NCBI GenBank assembly: GCA_910584965.1
Contig: CAJUDZ010000003.1
Location: forward strand, 62,001 to 126,000
DNA: 64,000 nt
DNA from: an uncultured Lachnospiraceae bacterium
GTDB taxonomy: Bacteria > Bacillota > Clostridia > Lachnospirales > Lachnospiraceae
Reading direction: 5' to 3'
Shown here: piece by piece, positions 1-7,689 of the stretch
Layout: each line of letters begins with the position of its first letter
Position numbering within the stretch: position 1 is the stretch's first letter
Position numbers and translations under genes: made by a program
Notes under the pieces: generated by a model
Databases searched by the model: none
Told to the model about the DNA's origin: nothing
Seen by the model: only the letters and a program-made list of their open reading frames with translations

Positions 1-1076
1 ATTCCGCGGCGGCCTGGGCGGATGTGGCGGTGATCAATCCCTGGACGATGTATCTGACTTTCGGTGATCGGACGATTCTGGAAGAACAGTACGACAGCAT
101 GAAAAAATGGATTGGCTTTATGGAAGAGCATGCCGTGGACCATATATGGAATTACAGGCTTCAATTCGGCGACTGGGTCGCTTTGGATGCGGAAGAGGGA
201 AGCTATTTCGGCGCGACGCCCAACGACCTGACCTGTACGGCGTATTTCGCATATTCCACAGGGCTTTTTGCGAAAATTGCCGGCGTTCTCGGCAGACAGG
301 AAGATGCGGCATACTATGGGGCGCTTCGCGAAAAAATCGTGGAAAAGTTCCGGAAGACTTTTTTCCTGGAAGACGGTACAATGACGGCGCAGACACAGAC
401 GGCGCATATCGTGGCTCTGTATTTCGGCCTGGTACCGGAGGCGTTCCGGGAGCAGACCGCGAAGCGGCTGGTGGAACTTCTGAAAAAAGAAGGCGGACAT
501 CTGGTAACAGGGTTTGTGGGAACGCCTTATTTCTGTCATGCGCTCAGTGAGAACGGCTATGTGAGAGAGGCCTATGATTTGCTGCTGAAAGATGACTTTC
601 CGTCCTGGCTTTATCAGGTAAAAATGGGAGCGACGACGGTCTGGGAGCATTGGGACGGCATGAAACCGGACGGGACCATGTGGAGCCCGGATATGAATTC
701 CTTTAACCATTATGCTTACGGCGCGGTGGGCGACTGGCTTTACCGTGTGGTTCTCGGCATGGAAATCGATGAAAAAGATCCGGGGTATCATCATGCCATG
801 ATCAGCCCGCAGACAGGAGATGCCTTTGATTTTGCGGAAGGTTCTTACGAGAGCGTGTACGGGACTTTAAAAGTGCGCTGGGAAAAAGGAGAAAACGCGG
901 ACAGCCGCAGACTGTACATTACGGTTCCGCACAATGCGGCCGCAACGATACGGCTGGAAAAAGGCGCGGAGCAGATCGAGGCCGAAGGGCTTGCATTTGA
1001 AAAAGAACAGGGAATCTATACGGCTCATTGCGGTTCCGGTGAATGGAAAATCGGTTACCGGAAAACGGCTTTATAG
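1..1076 (+). CDS. alpha-L-rhamnosidase, GH78, C-terminal part (5' end outside window)
   Basis: The reading frame is open through the left edge, so the first GTG in view (base 24) is internal and the real start lies upstream. About 358 codons are visible. The visible text opens with the (alpha/alpha)6-barrel segment WADVAVINPW, then has the TTVWEHWDGM motif (about base 633), whose Glu is a catalytic or substrate-binding residue in GH78, then SFNHYAYGAVGDWLYR and a C-terminal beta-sandwich (about bases 780-1070) ending in TAG. GH78 enzymes release terminal L-rhamnose from rhamnogalacturonan or glycosides. The N-terminal beta-sandwich domains cannot be judged. A gene for an unassigned 695-aa protein follows after 52 bp on the same strand, probably in the same operon. 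Confidence 0.93.
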   Translation, partial: SAAAWADVAVINPWTMYLTFGDRTILEEQYDSMKKWIGFMEEHAVDHIWNYRLQFGDWVALDAEEGSYFGATPNDLTCTAYFAYSTGLFAKIAGVLGRQEDAAYYGALREKIVEKFRKTFFLEDGTMTAQTQTAHIVALYFGLVPEAFREQTAKRLVELLKKEGGHLVTGFVGTPYFCHALSENGYVREAYDLLLKDDFPSWLYQVKMGATTVWEHWDGMKPDGTMWSPDMNSFNHYAYGAVGDWLYRVVLGMEIDEKDPGYHHAMISPQTGDAFDFAEGSYESVYGTLKVRWEKGENADSRRLYITVPHNAAATIRLEKGAEQIEAEGLAFEKEQGIYTAHCGSGEWKIGYRKTAL

Positions 1077-1128
1077 AGGAATCGCCATAGAAATATGCCG
1101 ATGACGGCAGGCGGAGAGGACATAAACG

Positions 1129-3216
1129 ATGAGATTGAAATCGGGCGGATTTGATTTACAGATAAGTTTTTTTTACGGAAAAAATGAAATATGGATTCCC
1201 ATACCGGAGGAATGCTGTACGGAAAAGGGATGTGAGTTCCGCGCGGAAGATGCGTGGTACAGGGTGGCTTTTGAGCGAAACGGGGCGGATGGAGAGATCG
1301 GGTTTCTGATGGAGTTTCGCGCCTCTTATGATACCCGGATGAAGATGCAGATTGCGCTGACCGGGGAAACGGATTATTTCCATGTGATTCCCTGTAATAT
1401 TTATGGGGACAATCATGCAAAAGAAGTGCGTATCGGGGAGTTTCCGCTATTGACGGAAGCGCATCCTGAGGCGGCGTTCTGTTCCCCGTACTGGGAATTT
1501 CGGGCGGACCGGGCGGCCATGCCGCTGTCTGCGCTTTGCTGCGGCCGGGGAACGGCAGCCGTGTCCATCGAACCCTATGCGGCGGAAAGAGGAAACGACG
1601 GCGGATTCATCAGGAACGGTGTTTTTGCGGCTTTGCCGGACAGCTTCGGCGTGACGCTCGGATATACCAACGATCCGGTAACCTTTTTAAACCGTTCCGT
1701 TCCGGCGGCGGCGTCCGGAAACCGGGGCAGGGAGGCCCGCGCCGAAGGTCGGATTTATACGGCGGCGGGAAAAGGAAGGCCGGGCATCCATGATATTGTA
1801 CGGAAGGAATATGAGAAGATACATGTCAGGGCTTCGTATCGGAAGAGTTTCCGACAGGCGGCGGAGGCGATGCTGGATGCGTTTAGCACGCTGAACTATG
1901 ACCCGAAGGCCGGAGAATATACCAACAGGAAGTGTATGCCGTTTTCCGACAGGGAACTGAAGCCCTGGAGAAACGTGGTGGAAATCGGCTGGACCGGCGG
2001 GGCGATTCTGGCGTATCCTCTTGTGATGAGCCGGTATCTGCTTGGAGAATGCGGGGAGAAAAGGCTGGAACAGGCGCTGTCCGGAGAAGCCATGATCGAC
2101 AGAATCGTGGACGGATACCGGGAGGAATCGGGCTTTTTCCTGGATTTATATGCGTATACAGATAAAGATGTGTATGCAGATAAAGATGTGTATGCAGATA
2201 AAGATGTGTATGCAGATAAAGATGTGTATGCAGATAAAGATGTGCATGCAGATCAAGATGTGCGGGACGGCAAGGAGCTCGGCGGCAGGTTGAACGGCTG
2301 GTGGACGTATTACGGTTTGTGCCGGGACTGTCACTGTGCATATACGCAGGGCAGCGCAGTATACTATATTCTGAAAACGATTCTTTTCCTGAAAGAACGG
2401 GGAAAGCCATATAATGAGAAATGGCTGGAAAGGTGCGGAAAAGTACTGGATACCGTGACCGCGCTTCAGAGGGAAGACGGTGCATTCGGCTATACTTATT
2501 CGGCCGCGGAAAGAAAAGTGCTGGATTGGGAAGGTTTTGCGGGGTGCTGGTTTGTGCCGGGATTACTTTATCTGGCCAGACTGACCGGAGATGCCTCTTA
2601 CAGGGAGGCGGCAAAGAAGGCGCATGCTTATTATCGGAATTTCGTATTGAATCTGGACTGCTACGGAGCGCCTATGGATACCTGGAAAGCGGTAGACCAG
2701 GAAGGAAATCTCAGTTTTCTGCATGGAAGCAGGCTGTTATATGAAGATACGAAAGAAGCGGCGTATCTGGAAGACATGAAGATCAGCGCCGGTTATGAAT
2801 TTCTGTGGCGGTACGGTTATCCGACCCGTCCCGTGCATCCGCCGGTGAACGAGGGATGGAATGCCTGCGGGGGGTCCGTGACATCCGTGTCCAACCCGCA
2901 TATTCATCCGATGGGCGTGCTGGCGGACGAAGATCTGCTGTTCCTTTCGGAAATCACCGGAGATTCCTATTACAGGGAACGGGCATTGGATTCTGTTGCA
3001 TGGATGATGCAGACGCTGGAGCTCTATCCCGATCGGACGGGTTACGGCCGTTACGGCATTCTGTCCGAAAGATGGTGCCCTTCGGACGGGCTGGTGACGG
3101 AGCGGTATGATACCGGAGCGCCGTATGCGTCCTGGTTCAGCTATAATCTGTGGGCGGCGGCGAATGTGTTTGAGGCGGTTCTTCATGCCATGCAGAGGGA
3201 CGTTCCGGACATGTGA
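1129..3216 (+). CDS. large putative carbohydrate-active enzyme of unassigned family (695 aa) with an internal hexapeptide repeat
   Basis: I do not recognise the family. The protein has no signal peptide. The N-terminal ~220 residues look like a beta-rich domain (FHVIPCNIYGDNH, SPYWEFRAD, GVTLGYTNDPVTF). From about residue 240 on there are repeated Trp/Tyr/Gly-rich helices (DGAFGYTYS, EGFAGCWFVPGLLYLARLTG, SVTSVSNPHIHPMG, YGRYGILSERW) of the kind seen in (alpha/alpha)6 toroid glycosidases and lyases. Residues ~341-378 are a tandem YADKDV repeat that interrupts this domain just before GWWTYYGLCRD; the repeat is annotated separately. The start is ATG 1129, preceded by GAGAGGA. It lies 52 bp after GH78 and runs convergent with the LacI gene (17 bp gap). 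A role in rhamnogalacturonan degradation is inferred from position only. Confidence 0.75.
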   Translation: MRLKSGGFDLQISFFYGKNEIWIPIPEECCTEKGCEFRAEDAWYRVAFERNGADGEIGFLMEFRASYDTRMKMQIALTGETDYFHVIPCNIYGDNHAKEVRIGEFPLLTEAHPEAAFCSPYWEFRADRAAMPLSALCCGRGTAAVSIEPYAAERGNDGGFIRNGVFAALPDSFGVTLGYTNDPVTFLNRSVPAAASGNRGREARAEGRIYTAAGKGRPGIHDIVRKEYEKIHVRASYRKSFRQAAEAMLDAFSTLNYDPKAGEYTNRKCMPFSDRELKPWRNVVEIGWTGGAILAYPLVMSRYLLGECGEKRLEQALSGEAMIDRIVDGYREESGFFLDLYAYTDKDVYADKDVYADKDVYADKDVYADKDVHADQDVRDGKELGGRLNGWWTYYGLCRDCHCAYTQGSAVYYILKTILFLKERGKPYNEKWLERCGKVLDTVTALQREDGAFGYTYSAAERKVLDWEGFAGCWFVPGLLYLARLTGDASYREAAKKAHAYYRNFVLNLDCYGAPMDTWKAVDQEGNLSFLHGSRLLYEDTKEAAYLEDMKISAGYEFLWRYGYPTRPVHPPVNEGWNACGGSVTSVSNPHIHPMGVLADEDLLFLSEITGDSYYRERALDSVAWMMQTLELYPDRTGYGRYGILSERWCPSDGLVTERYDTGAPYASWFSYNLWAAANVFEAVLHAMQRDVPDM
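2149..2262 (+). repeat. 18-bp in-frame tandem repeat encoding YADKDV
   Basis: Five full copies of GATAAAGATGTGTATGCA run from 2161 to 2250; the fifth has one change (TATGCA to CATGCA). They are flanked by a degenerate half copy before (2149-2160) and a partial copy GATCAAGATGTG after (2251-2262). The unit is exactly six codons (DKDVYA), so copy-number change keeps the frame. Near-perfect identity between copies points to recent expansion. Confidence 0.97.
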
Positions 3217-3233
3217 CGGCAAAAAATAATTTT

Positions 3234-4250
3234 CTAAACCGATTTCCGCTTTACAAGCGTAGTGGAAACTTCCAGTTTCATGGGAATACTGTTTTCGGAT
3301 TCGATCAGTTGGGAGAGACGGCGGACAGCCATCTCTCCCATATATTCTTTGGGGACATTGACGGTTGTCAGAGCCGGTTCCGTATAGGCGGAGACGGGCA
3401 TGTTGTCAAAGCCCACGACGGCCACGTCCTGCGGTATCCGGAAGCCGTGTTCCTTTAACGCCTTCATTGCGCCGCAGGCGATCAGATCGTTATCGGCAAA
3501 ATAACAGCGTGCAGGCCGTTCTCCCGCCGCAAGAACTGCTTTCATATCGGCATAGGCGCCTTCCGGGGAAGGGGAGAGGTAATGGACTTTCGAATTGGAA
3601 GTCGCCATACCGTTTCTGCGGACCGCCCGGTAGAAACCGTCCGCCCGCTCCGAAAAATTGTTGATGGGATAGGAGGAGCGCAGATAGCCGGGCTGTTCCT
3701 TACAATGGGAGAGCAGGTGGCAGGCGGCGAGATAGGCGCCCTGCGCATTGTTAATCAATACATAATCGGTGTCGATTGTCTCAAAATAGGTGTCGAGCAC
3801 GACAAGAGGCAGTTTCAATCTCAGAAAAGGAAGCAGATCGTTCTCAAGCATTTCTGTGCCAAGCAGCAAAATTCCCTTACAGTCAAAATGAATCAGTTCC
3901 CGGAGCTGGCGTTCCGGGTCTTCGCTTTCATCCAGATAAAATACATTCAGATAGTAATGATGTTTTTTACATCCGGAGTCGATTCCCTGAGCAAGCTGGG
4001 AAAAGAAAGGCGTATCGGCAACGACCGCGCCGTGCTTGCGGTAGATGATAAAATATACGGTCCCCTGCGCCGGCTGGGGCAGAGACGATTTGCCGTCGAT
4101 CCGGCTGAAATCATATCCCTGTTCCCGGGCAAGGGTCATTACTTTCTTACGGGTGGCGGTGCTGACGCCGGGTTTGCCGTTCAAGGCCATGGAAACGGCG
4201 GCCTCGGACAGGTTCAGCATGCGGGACAGTTCTTTTGCGGTAACGGACAT
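3234..4250 (-). CDS. LacI-family transcriptional regulator
   Basis: A 338-aa LacI/GalR protein. Residues ~3-50 form the helix-turn-helix plus hinge (VTAKELSRMLNLSEAAVSMALNGKPGVS), followed by a periplasmic-binding-protein-like sensor domain to the end (GTVYFIIYRKHG, DNDLIACGAMKALKEHG, VAVVGFDNMPVSAYTEPALTTV). The start is ATG at 4250 because GAGG sits 8 nt upstream; an in-frame TTG at 4283 would add 11 residues but has no ribosome-binding site. It is divergent from the FucI-fold isomerase gene, with TTAAGT hexamers lying over both promoters, so it probably represses itself and the isomerase-transketolase-kinase genes. The effector is likely a sugar from that pathway (inference). Confidence 0.95.
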   Translation of the reverse strand: MSVTAKELSRMLNLSEAAVSMALNGKPGVSTATRKKVMTLAREQGYDFSRIDGKSSLPQPAQGTVYFIIYRKHGAVVADTPFFSQLAQGIDSGCKKHHYYLNVFYLDESEDPERQLRELIHFDCKGILLLGTEMLENDLLPFLRLKLPLVVLDTYFETIDTDYVLINNAQGAYLAACHLLSHCKEQPGYLRSSYPINNFSERADGFYRAVRRNGMATSNSKVHYLSPSPEGAYADMKAVLAAGERPARCYFADNDLIACGAMKALKEHGFRIPQDVAVVGFDNMPVSAYTEPALTTVNVPKEYMGEMAVRRLSQLIESENSIPMKLEVSTTLVKRKSV

Positions 4251-4301
4251 CTTTTTATCCTCATTTCGATTTGTAAAAGTCAAATAGATCGTCTTTTCTT
4301 C

Positions 4302-4330
4302 ATTTTATAAAATTAAGTAAATTAAGTCAA
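4302..4330 (-). promoter_or_regulatory. predicted promoter of the lacI-type gene
   Basis: On the minus strand TTGACT (plus 4325-4330) and TAAAAT (plus 4302-4307) are separated by 17 bp, each one mismatch from the sigma-A consensus. Two TTAAGT hexamers (plus 4313-4318 and 4322-4327) lie between and over the elements, consistent with autoregulation. Confidence 0.6.
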
Positions 4331-4347
4331 GAATATCTCTCAAAAAT

Positions 4348-4372
4348 ACTTAATATGTAATTGATATTAAGT
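4348..4372. promoter_or_regulatory. inverted-repeat operator candidate (ACTTAATAT / ATATTAAGT)
   Basis: A perfect 9-bp inverted repeat, ACTTAATAT at 4348-4356 and ATATTAAGT at 4364-4372, with a 7-bp spacer. It overlaps the -35 of the isomerase promoter. The arm core TTAAGT recurs at 4313, 4322 and 4377, making five hexamers within 70 bp. The adjacent LacI-family gene is the obvious candidate binder, although the geometry is wider than the classical LacI operator with a central CG. Confidence 0.6.
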
Positions 4373-4389
4373 TTCGTTAAGTGAATAAT
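4361..4389 (+). promoter_or_regulatory. predicted promoter of the isomerase operon
   Basis: TTGATA (4361-4366) and AATAAT (4384-4389) are spaced by 17 bp. The inverted repeat at 4348-4372 covers the -35, and another TTAAGT (4377-4382) lies in the spacer, a layout suited to repression. Confidence 0.6.
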
Positions 4390-4430
4390 GAATCATAAGT
4401 TTATCACGAATATCATCAGGAGGATGTTTT

Positions 4431-5831
4431 ATGGCAAAGATTGTATTGGGTTATGCGCCTACGAGACGCAGTATTTTTTCGGCGCCGGATGCGGTGAAGT
4501 ATGCGGATTTGACGAGAGCGAAATTAAGAAGCATGGGAGTGGCATTTGTGGATATCGACGATATTTCCGAAGACGGTCTGCTCCATGACGATGCGGACAG
4601 AATCCGCATCGCGGAAAAATTCCGGGAGCGGAATGTGGACGGGCTTTTTTTCCCGCACGGCAATTTCGGTACGGAATATGAGGTGGCAAGGCTGGCAAAA
4701 GAGCTGAATGTGCCGGTGCTGTTATGGGGCCCAAGAGACGAGCGGCCGGATGAAAACGGCGTGCGCCTGCGGGACAGCCAATGCGGTCTGTTCGCCACGG
4801 GGAAGGTGCTTCGGCGGTTTGGCGTACCGTTTACTTATTTATGCAACTGCCGTCTGGAAGATCAGGAATTTGAGGCGGGCGTCCGTAATTTCCTTGCGGT
4901 GTGCAATGTGGTAAAAGCATTCCGTCACACCCGCATTCTTCAGATCGGTCCCCGGCCTTTTGATTTCTGGTCAACCATGTGCAATGAAGGGGAACTGCTG
5001 GAAAAATTTAATATTCAGTTATCGCCGATTCCCATGCCGGAACTGAAAGCGGAAATAGAACGCGTGAAAGCCGAAGGGACAAAGGCGGCGGAAACAGTGG
5101 CTTATTGCAGAGAGCATTTTCAAATTGCGATCAAGGACGAAGAACTGGAAACCGTGGCGGCCTTAAAGGTGGCGATGAGAAATCTGGCTGACCGTTACGG
5201 CTGCAATGCGGTGGCTATCCAGTGTTGGAATGCTTTGCAGGGGGAAATCGGAATCATGCCCTGTGCGGCCAACAGCCTGCTGAACGAGGAAGGGCTTCCG
5301 GTCGTGTGCGAGACGGATATTCACGGCGCCATCACCGCCGTGCTGGCGGAAGCGGCGGGCATGGACGAAGCGAGAACCTTTTTTGCCGACTGGACCGTGC
5401 GCCATCCCGATAATGAGAACGGGGAACTGCTTCAGCATTGCGGCCCCTGGCCCCTTTCCTGTGCGTCCTGCAAGCCGACCATCGGTTATCCGCTGGCATT
5501 CGACCATCCCGGCGCGGTGGAAGCGGAAGCGAAGCACGGAGAAATGACGCTTTGCCGTTTCGACGGGGACAACGGGGAATATTCCATGCTGCTCGGCAAT
5601 GCCGTTGGCGTGGACGGCCCTTATACGAAGGGAACTTATGTCTGGGTAGAGGTGAAAAACTGGAAAAAACTGGAAGCCAAAATCGTGGAAGGACCTTATA
5701 TTCATCATTGCGTAGGAATCCATAAGGATGTGGTTCCGGTTCTGTACGAGGCCTGTAAATACATTGGGATAACGCCTGATCTGTACGATGACAACGAGGA
5801 AGAAATAAAGGCGAAAGTGCATGGCGCATAA
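4431..5831 (+). CDS. L-fucose/L-arabinose isomerase-fold sugar isomerase (candidate D-apiose isomerase)
   Basis: A 466-aa cytoplasmic protein of the FucI/AraA fold. The N-terminal part is Rossmann-like (VLGYAPTRRSIFSAP, NVDGLFFPHGNFGTE). Metal-site candidates are Glu ~272 in ALQGEIG, Asp ~296 in CETDIHGA and a C-terminal His near IHHCVGIH (~425-431), matching the Glu/Asp/His set known for FucI. ATG 4431 follows AGGAGG by 7 nt. It is first in a run with both transketolase subunits and an FGGY kinase. Isomerase + kinase + split transketolase is the gene set reported for D-apiose breakdown through D-apulose 4-phosphate, so apiose is the favoured substrate. That is inference from context; another aldose is possible. 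Confidence 0.88.
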   Translation: MAKIVLGYAPTRRSIFSAPDAVKYADLTRAKLRSMGVAFVDIDDISEDGLLHDDADRIRIAEKFRERNVDGLFFPHGNFGTEYEVARLAKELNVPVLLWGPRDERPDENGVRLRDSQCGLFATGKVLRRFGVPFTYLCNCRLEDQEFEAGVRNFLAVCNVVKAFRHTRILQIGPRPFDFWSTMCNEGELLEKFNIQLSPIPMPELKAEIERVKAEGTKAAETVAYCREHFQIAIKDEELETVAALKVAMRNLADRYGCNAVAIQCWNALQGEIGIMPCAANSLLNEEGLPVVCETDIHGAITAVLAEAAGMDEARTFFADWTVRHPDNENGELLQHCGPWPLSCASCKPTIGYPLAFDHPGAVEAEAKHGEMTLCRFDGDNGEYSMLLGNAVGVDGPYTKGTYVWVEVKNWKKLEAKIVEGPYIHHCVGIHKDVVPVLYEACKYIGITPDLYDDNEEEIKAKVHGA

Positions 5832-5835
5832 AAGC

Positions 5836-5881
5836 GGCAGGGGCTGCCTGACCTGTAATCCGGAGGAAAGCGGCTCCTGCC
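5836..5881 (+). other. intercistronic hairpin between isomerase and transketolase genes
   Basis: GGCAGGGGCTGC (5836-5847) can pair with GCGGCTCCTGCC (5870-5881) over 12 bp, two of them G-U. No U-tract follows, so it is not a classical terminator. It may be an mRNA-processing or stability element that tunes the amount of isomerase relative to the downstream genes. Confidence 0.45.
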
Positions 5882-5924
5882 CATGCAGGATTGGAAGCGG
5901 AAAGAGAAGAAAGGATAGGAAGGA

Positions 5925-6755
5925 ATGCGAAACATAGACGAATTGACGAAAAAGGCAAACGGGCTGCGAAAAGATGTGATCGAAGAAGTCTATCGTTCTT
6001 CGGCCGGCCACGTGGGCGGGGATTTGAGCGTAATGGATATACTGACCGTGCTTTATTTCGGGGTGATGAACGTATCGCCGGCGAACTGGGATTCCCCGGA
6101 CAGGGACCGCTTTTTCCTGAGCAAGGGACATTGTGCGGATGCGCTGTATATGGCGCTCGGCGAAAAGGGTTTTTTCGACAAACAGGAGGCGGTCAGCACG
6201 TTCAGCGCTTTCGGTTCCAGATTTATCGGACATCCCAATACGGAGGTGCCGGGCGTTGAAATGAATTCAGGCTCTCTGGGACACGGCCTGGCGCTGGGCG
6301 TCGGTACGGCGCTTGCGGCCAAAATGGACGGCCGCGCTTACCGCACTTATGTGGTGCTTGGAGACGGAGAGATGGCGGAAGGTTCAAATTATGAAGCCAT
6401 GATGGCTGCGGCTCATTATAAACTGGACAATCTCTGTGCCACGGTGGATTTAAACCGCCTGCAGATCAGCGGCACGGTAAAGGAAGTGATGTGCAGCGAC
6501 GATCTGGGGGAAAAGTTCCGGTCTTTCGGCTGGCATGTGATTTCTGTGGAGGATGGAAACGACTGCGGACAGCTTCTTTCCGCTTATGAAGAGGCGGCTT
6601 TGACGAAAGACCGTCCCAGCGTCCTGATCGCTCACACGGTGAAGGGAAAAGGCGTTTCTTATATGGAAGATCGGATCGGCTGGCATCACGGCGTGATGAC
6701 CGAAGAACAATACGAAACCGCAGTACGGGAACTGGAGGCGATAACACATGAATAA
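5925..6755 (+). CDS. transketolase, N-terminal (TPP-binding) subunit
   Basis: A 276-aa protein corresponding to the first half of a full transketolase. It has SSAGHVGGDLS and FLSKGHCADALY near the N terminus, GHPNTEVPGVEMNSGSLGHG in the middle, and the thiamine-diphosphate motif opening with GDGEMAEG (about residue 146) and ending VDLNRLQ. It forms the active enzyme with the next gene, whose start overlaps its end by 8 bp (translational coupling). Transketolases move a two-carbon ketol unit between sugar phosphates. The tie to an isomerase and an FGGY kinase makes a dedicated pathway enzyme, such as an apulose-4-phosphate transketolase subunit, more likely than the housekeeping pentose-phosphate enzyme. 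Confidence 0.95.
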   Translation: MRNIDELTKKANGLRKDVIEEVYRSSAGHVGGDLSVMDILTVLYFGVMNVSPANWDSPDRDRFFLSKGHCADALYMALGEKGFFDKQEAVSTFSAFGSRFIGHPNTEVPGVEMNSGSLGHGLALGVGTALAAKMDGRAYRTYVVLGDGEMAEGSNYEAMMAAAHYKLDNLCATVDLNRLQISGTVKEVMCSDDLGEKFRSFGWHVISVEDGNDCGQLLSAYEEAALTKDRPSVLIAHTVKGKGVSYMEDRIGWHHGVMTEEQYETAVRELEAITHE

Positions 6756-7686
6756 AATAACCAACCGTCAGATAATATGTGATACGTTGTTGGAAGCGGC
6801 AAAAGAAGATCGGGATATCGTAGTGGTCTGCTCCGATTCCAGAGGTTCGGCGTCTCTTTCCGCGTTTGCGAAAGAGTATCCCGGACAGTTTGTGGAGATG
6901 GGAATTGCGGAGCAGAATCTTGTCACGGTGTCGGCAGGGCTGGCTTCCTGCGGGAAAAAGGTGTTTGCGGCTTCTCCGGCCTGCTTTCTTTCTACAAGAA
7001 GCTATGAGCAGGCGAAGGTGGACGTGGCCTATTCCAAAACCAATGTGACGCTGATCGGCATCAGCGGCGGCGTCAGCTATGGCGCGCTCGGCATGACGCA
7101 TCATTCCTGCCAGGATATCGCGGCGTTTGCCGCGCTGCCGGATATGAGGGTGTATCTGCCCAGCGACCGTTTCCAGACGGCCAGGCTGATTCAGGAACTG
7201 TTGAAAGACAATCTGCCGGCCTATGTGCGGGTCAGCCGGTCGGCGACGGAAGATGTTTATACGGAAGAAATGGAGTTTACCCTGAATAAGGCCAATGTGC
7301 TGATGGAAGGGGAAGATATTTTGCTGGCTGCCTGCGGTGAAATGGTGCCGAATGCTTATGAGGCGGGAAAACTGCTCCGTGAAAAAGGATATAGCACAGG
7401 GCTGATAGACATGTACTGCATCAAACCGTTAGACGAAGAAACGCTGCTCGCGGCCGCAGAGAAGGCAAAACTGATCGTAACGGTGGAAGAACATTCGCCT
7501 TATGGAGGGCTCGGAAGTATCGTGGCGCAGACGATCTCGGCGCATTGTCCCAGGCGCGTTATCAATTTGGCGCTTCCGGACGGCCATATCATCGGCGGGA
7601 CGAACCGGGAAATCTTTGCCCATTACGGACTGGACGGGGAAGGAATTGCCCGTGCGGTGCAGAAGGCTTTCGAACAGGAGGGCTGA
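6748..7686 (+). CDS. transketolase, C-terminal subunit
   Basis: A 312-aa partner of the preceding gene. It contains the pyrimidine-binding domain (VEMGIAEQNLVTVSAGLASCGKKVFAASPA, with the Glu that activates TPP in GIAEQN), GMTHHSCQDIA and the transketolase C-terminal domain (ILLAACGEMVPNAYEAGKLL, VTVEEHSPYGGLGS, LALPDGHIIGGTNREI). It overlaps the N-subunit gene by 8 bp, so the two are co-translated. The FGGY kinase gene starts 3 bp after its stop. Two-gene transketolases are usual in Firmicutes and are the form described for the apiose pathway. Confidence 0.95.
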   Translation: MNKITNRQIICDTLLEAAKEDRDIVVVCSDSRGSASLSAFAKEYPGQFVEMGIAEQNLVTVSAGLASCGKKVFAASPACFLSTRSYEQAKVDVAYSKTNVTLIGISGGVSYGALGMTHHSCQDIAAFAALPDMRVYLPSDRFQTARLIQELLKDNLPAYVRVSRSATEDVYTEEMEFTLNKANVLMEGEDILLAACGEMVPNAYEAGKLLREKGYSTGLIDMYCIKPLDEETLLAAAEKAKLIVTVEEHSPYGGLGSIVAQTISAHCPRRVINLALPDGHIIGGTNREIFAHYGLDGEGIARAVQKAFEQEG

Positions 7687-7689
7687 CGG

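Noticed and set aside
2161..2262. CRISPR array
   Set aside because: The repeats are 18 bp, directly abutting with no spacers, and in frame with a gene. The same applies to 12198-12251.
1883..2614. 243-aa minus-strand ORF with a HLYLHTH repeat
   Set aside because: It is the complement of the 18-bp array inside the 695-aa gene; it has no ribosome-binding site or family similarity, while the plus-strand frame has consistent domain-like sequence.
5163..6233. 356-aa minus-strand ORF over the isomerase/transketolase junction
   Set aside because: It runs antisense to two unmistakable genes and has an Arg/His/Phe-rich composition typical of shadow frames in this G+C range.
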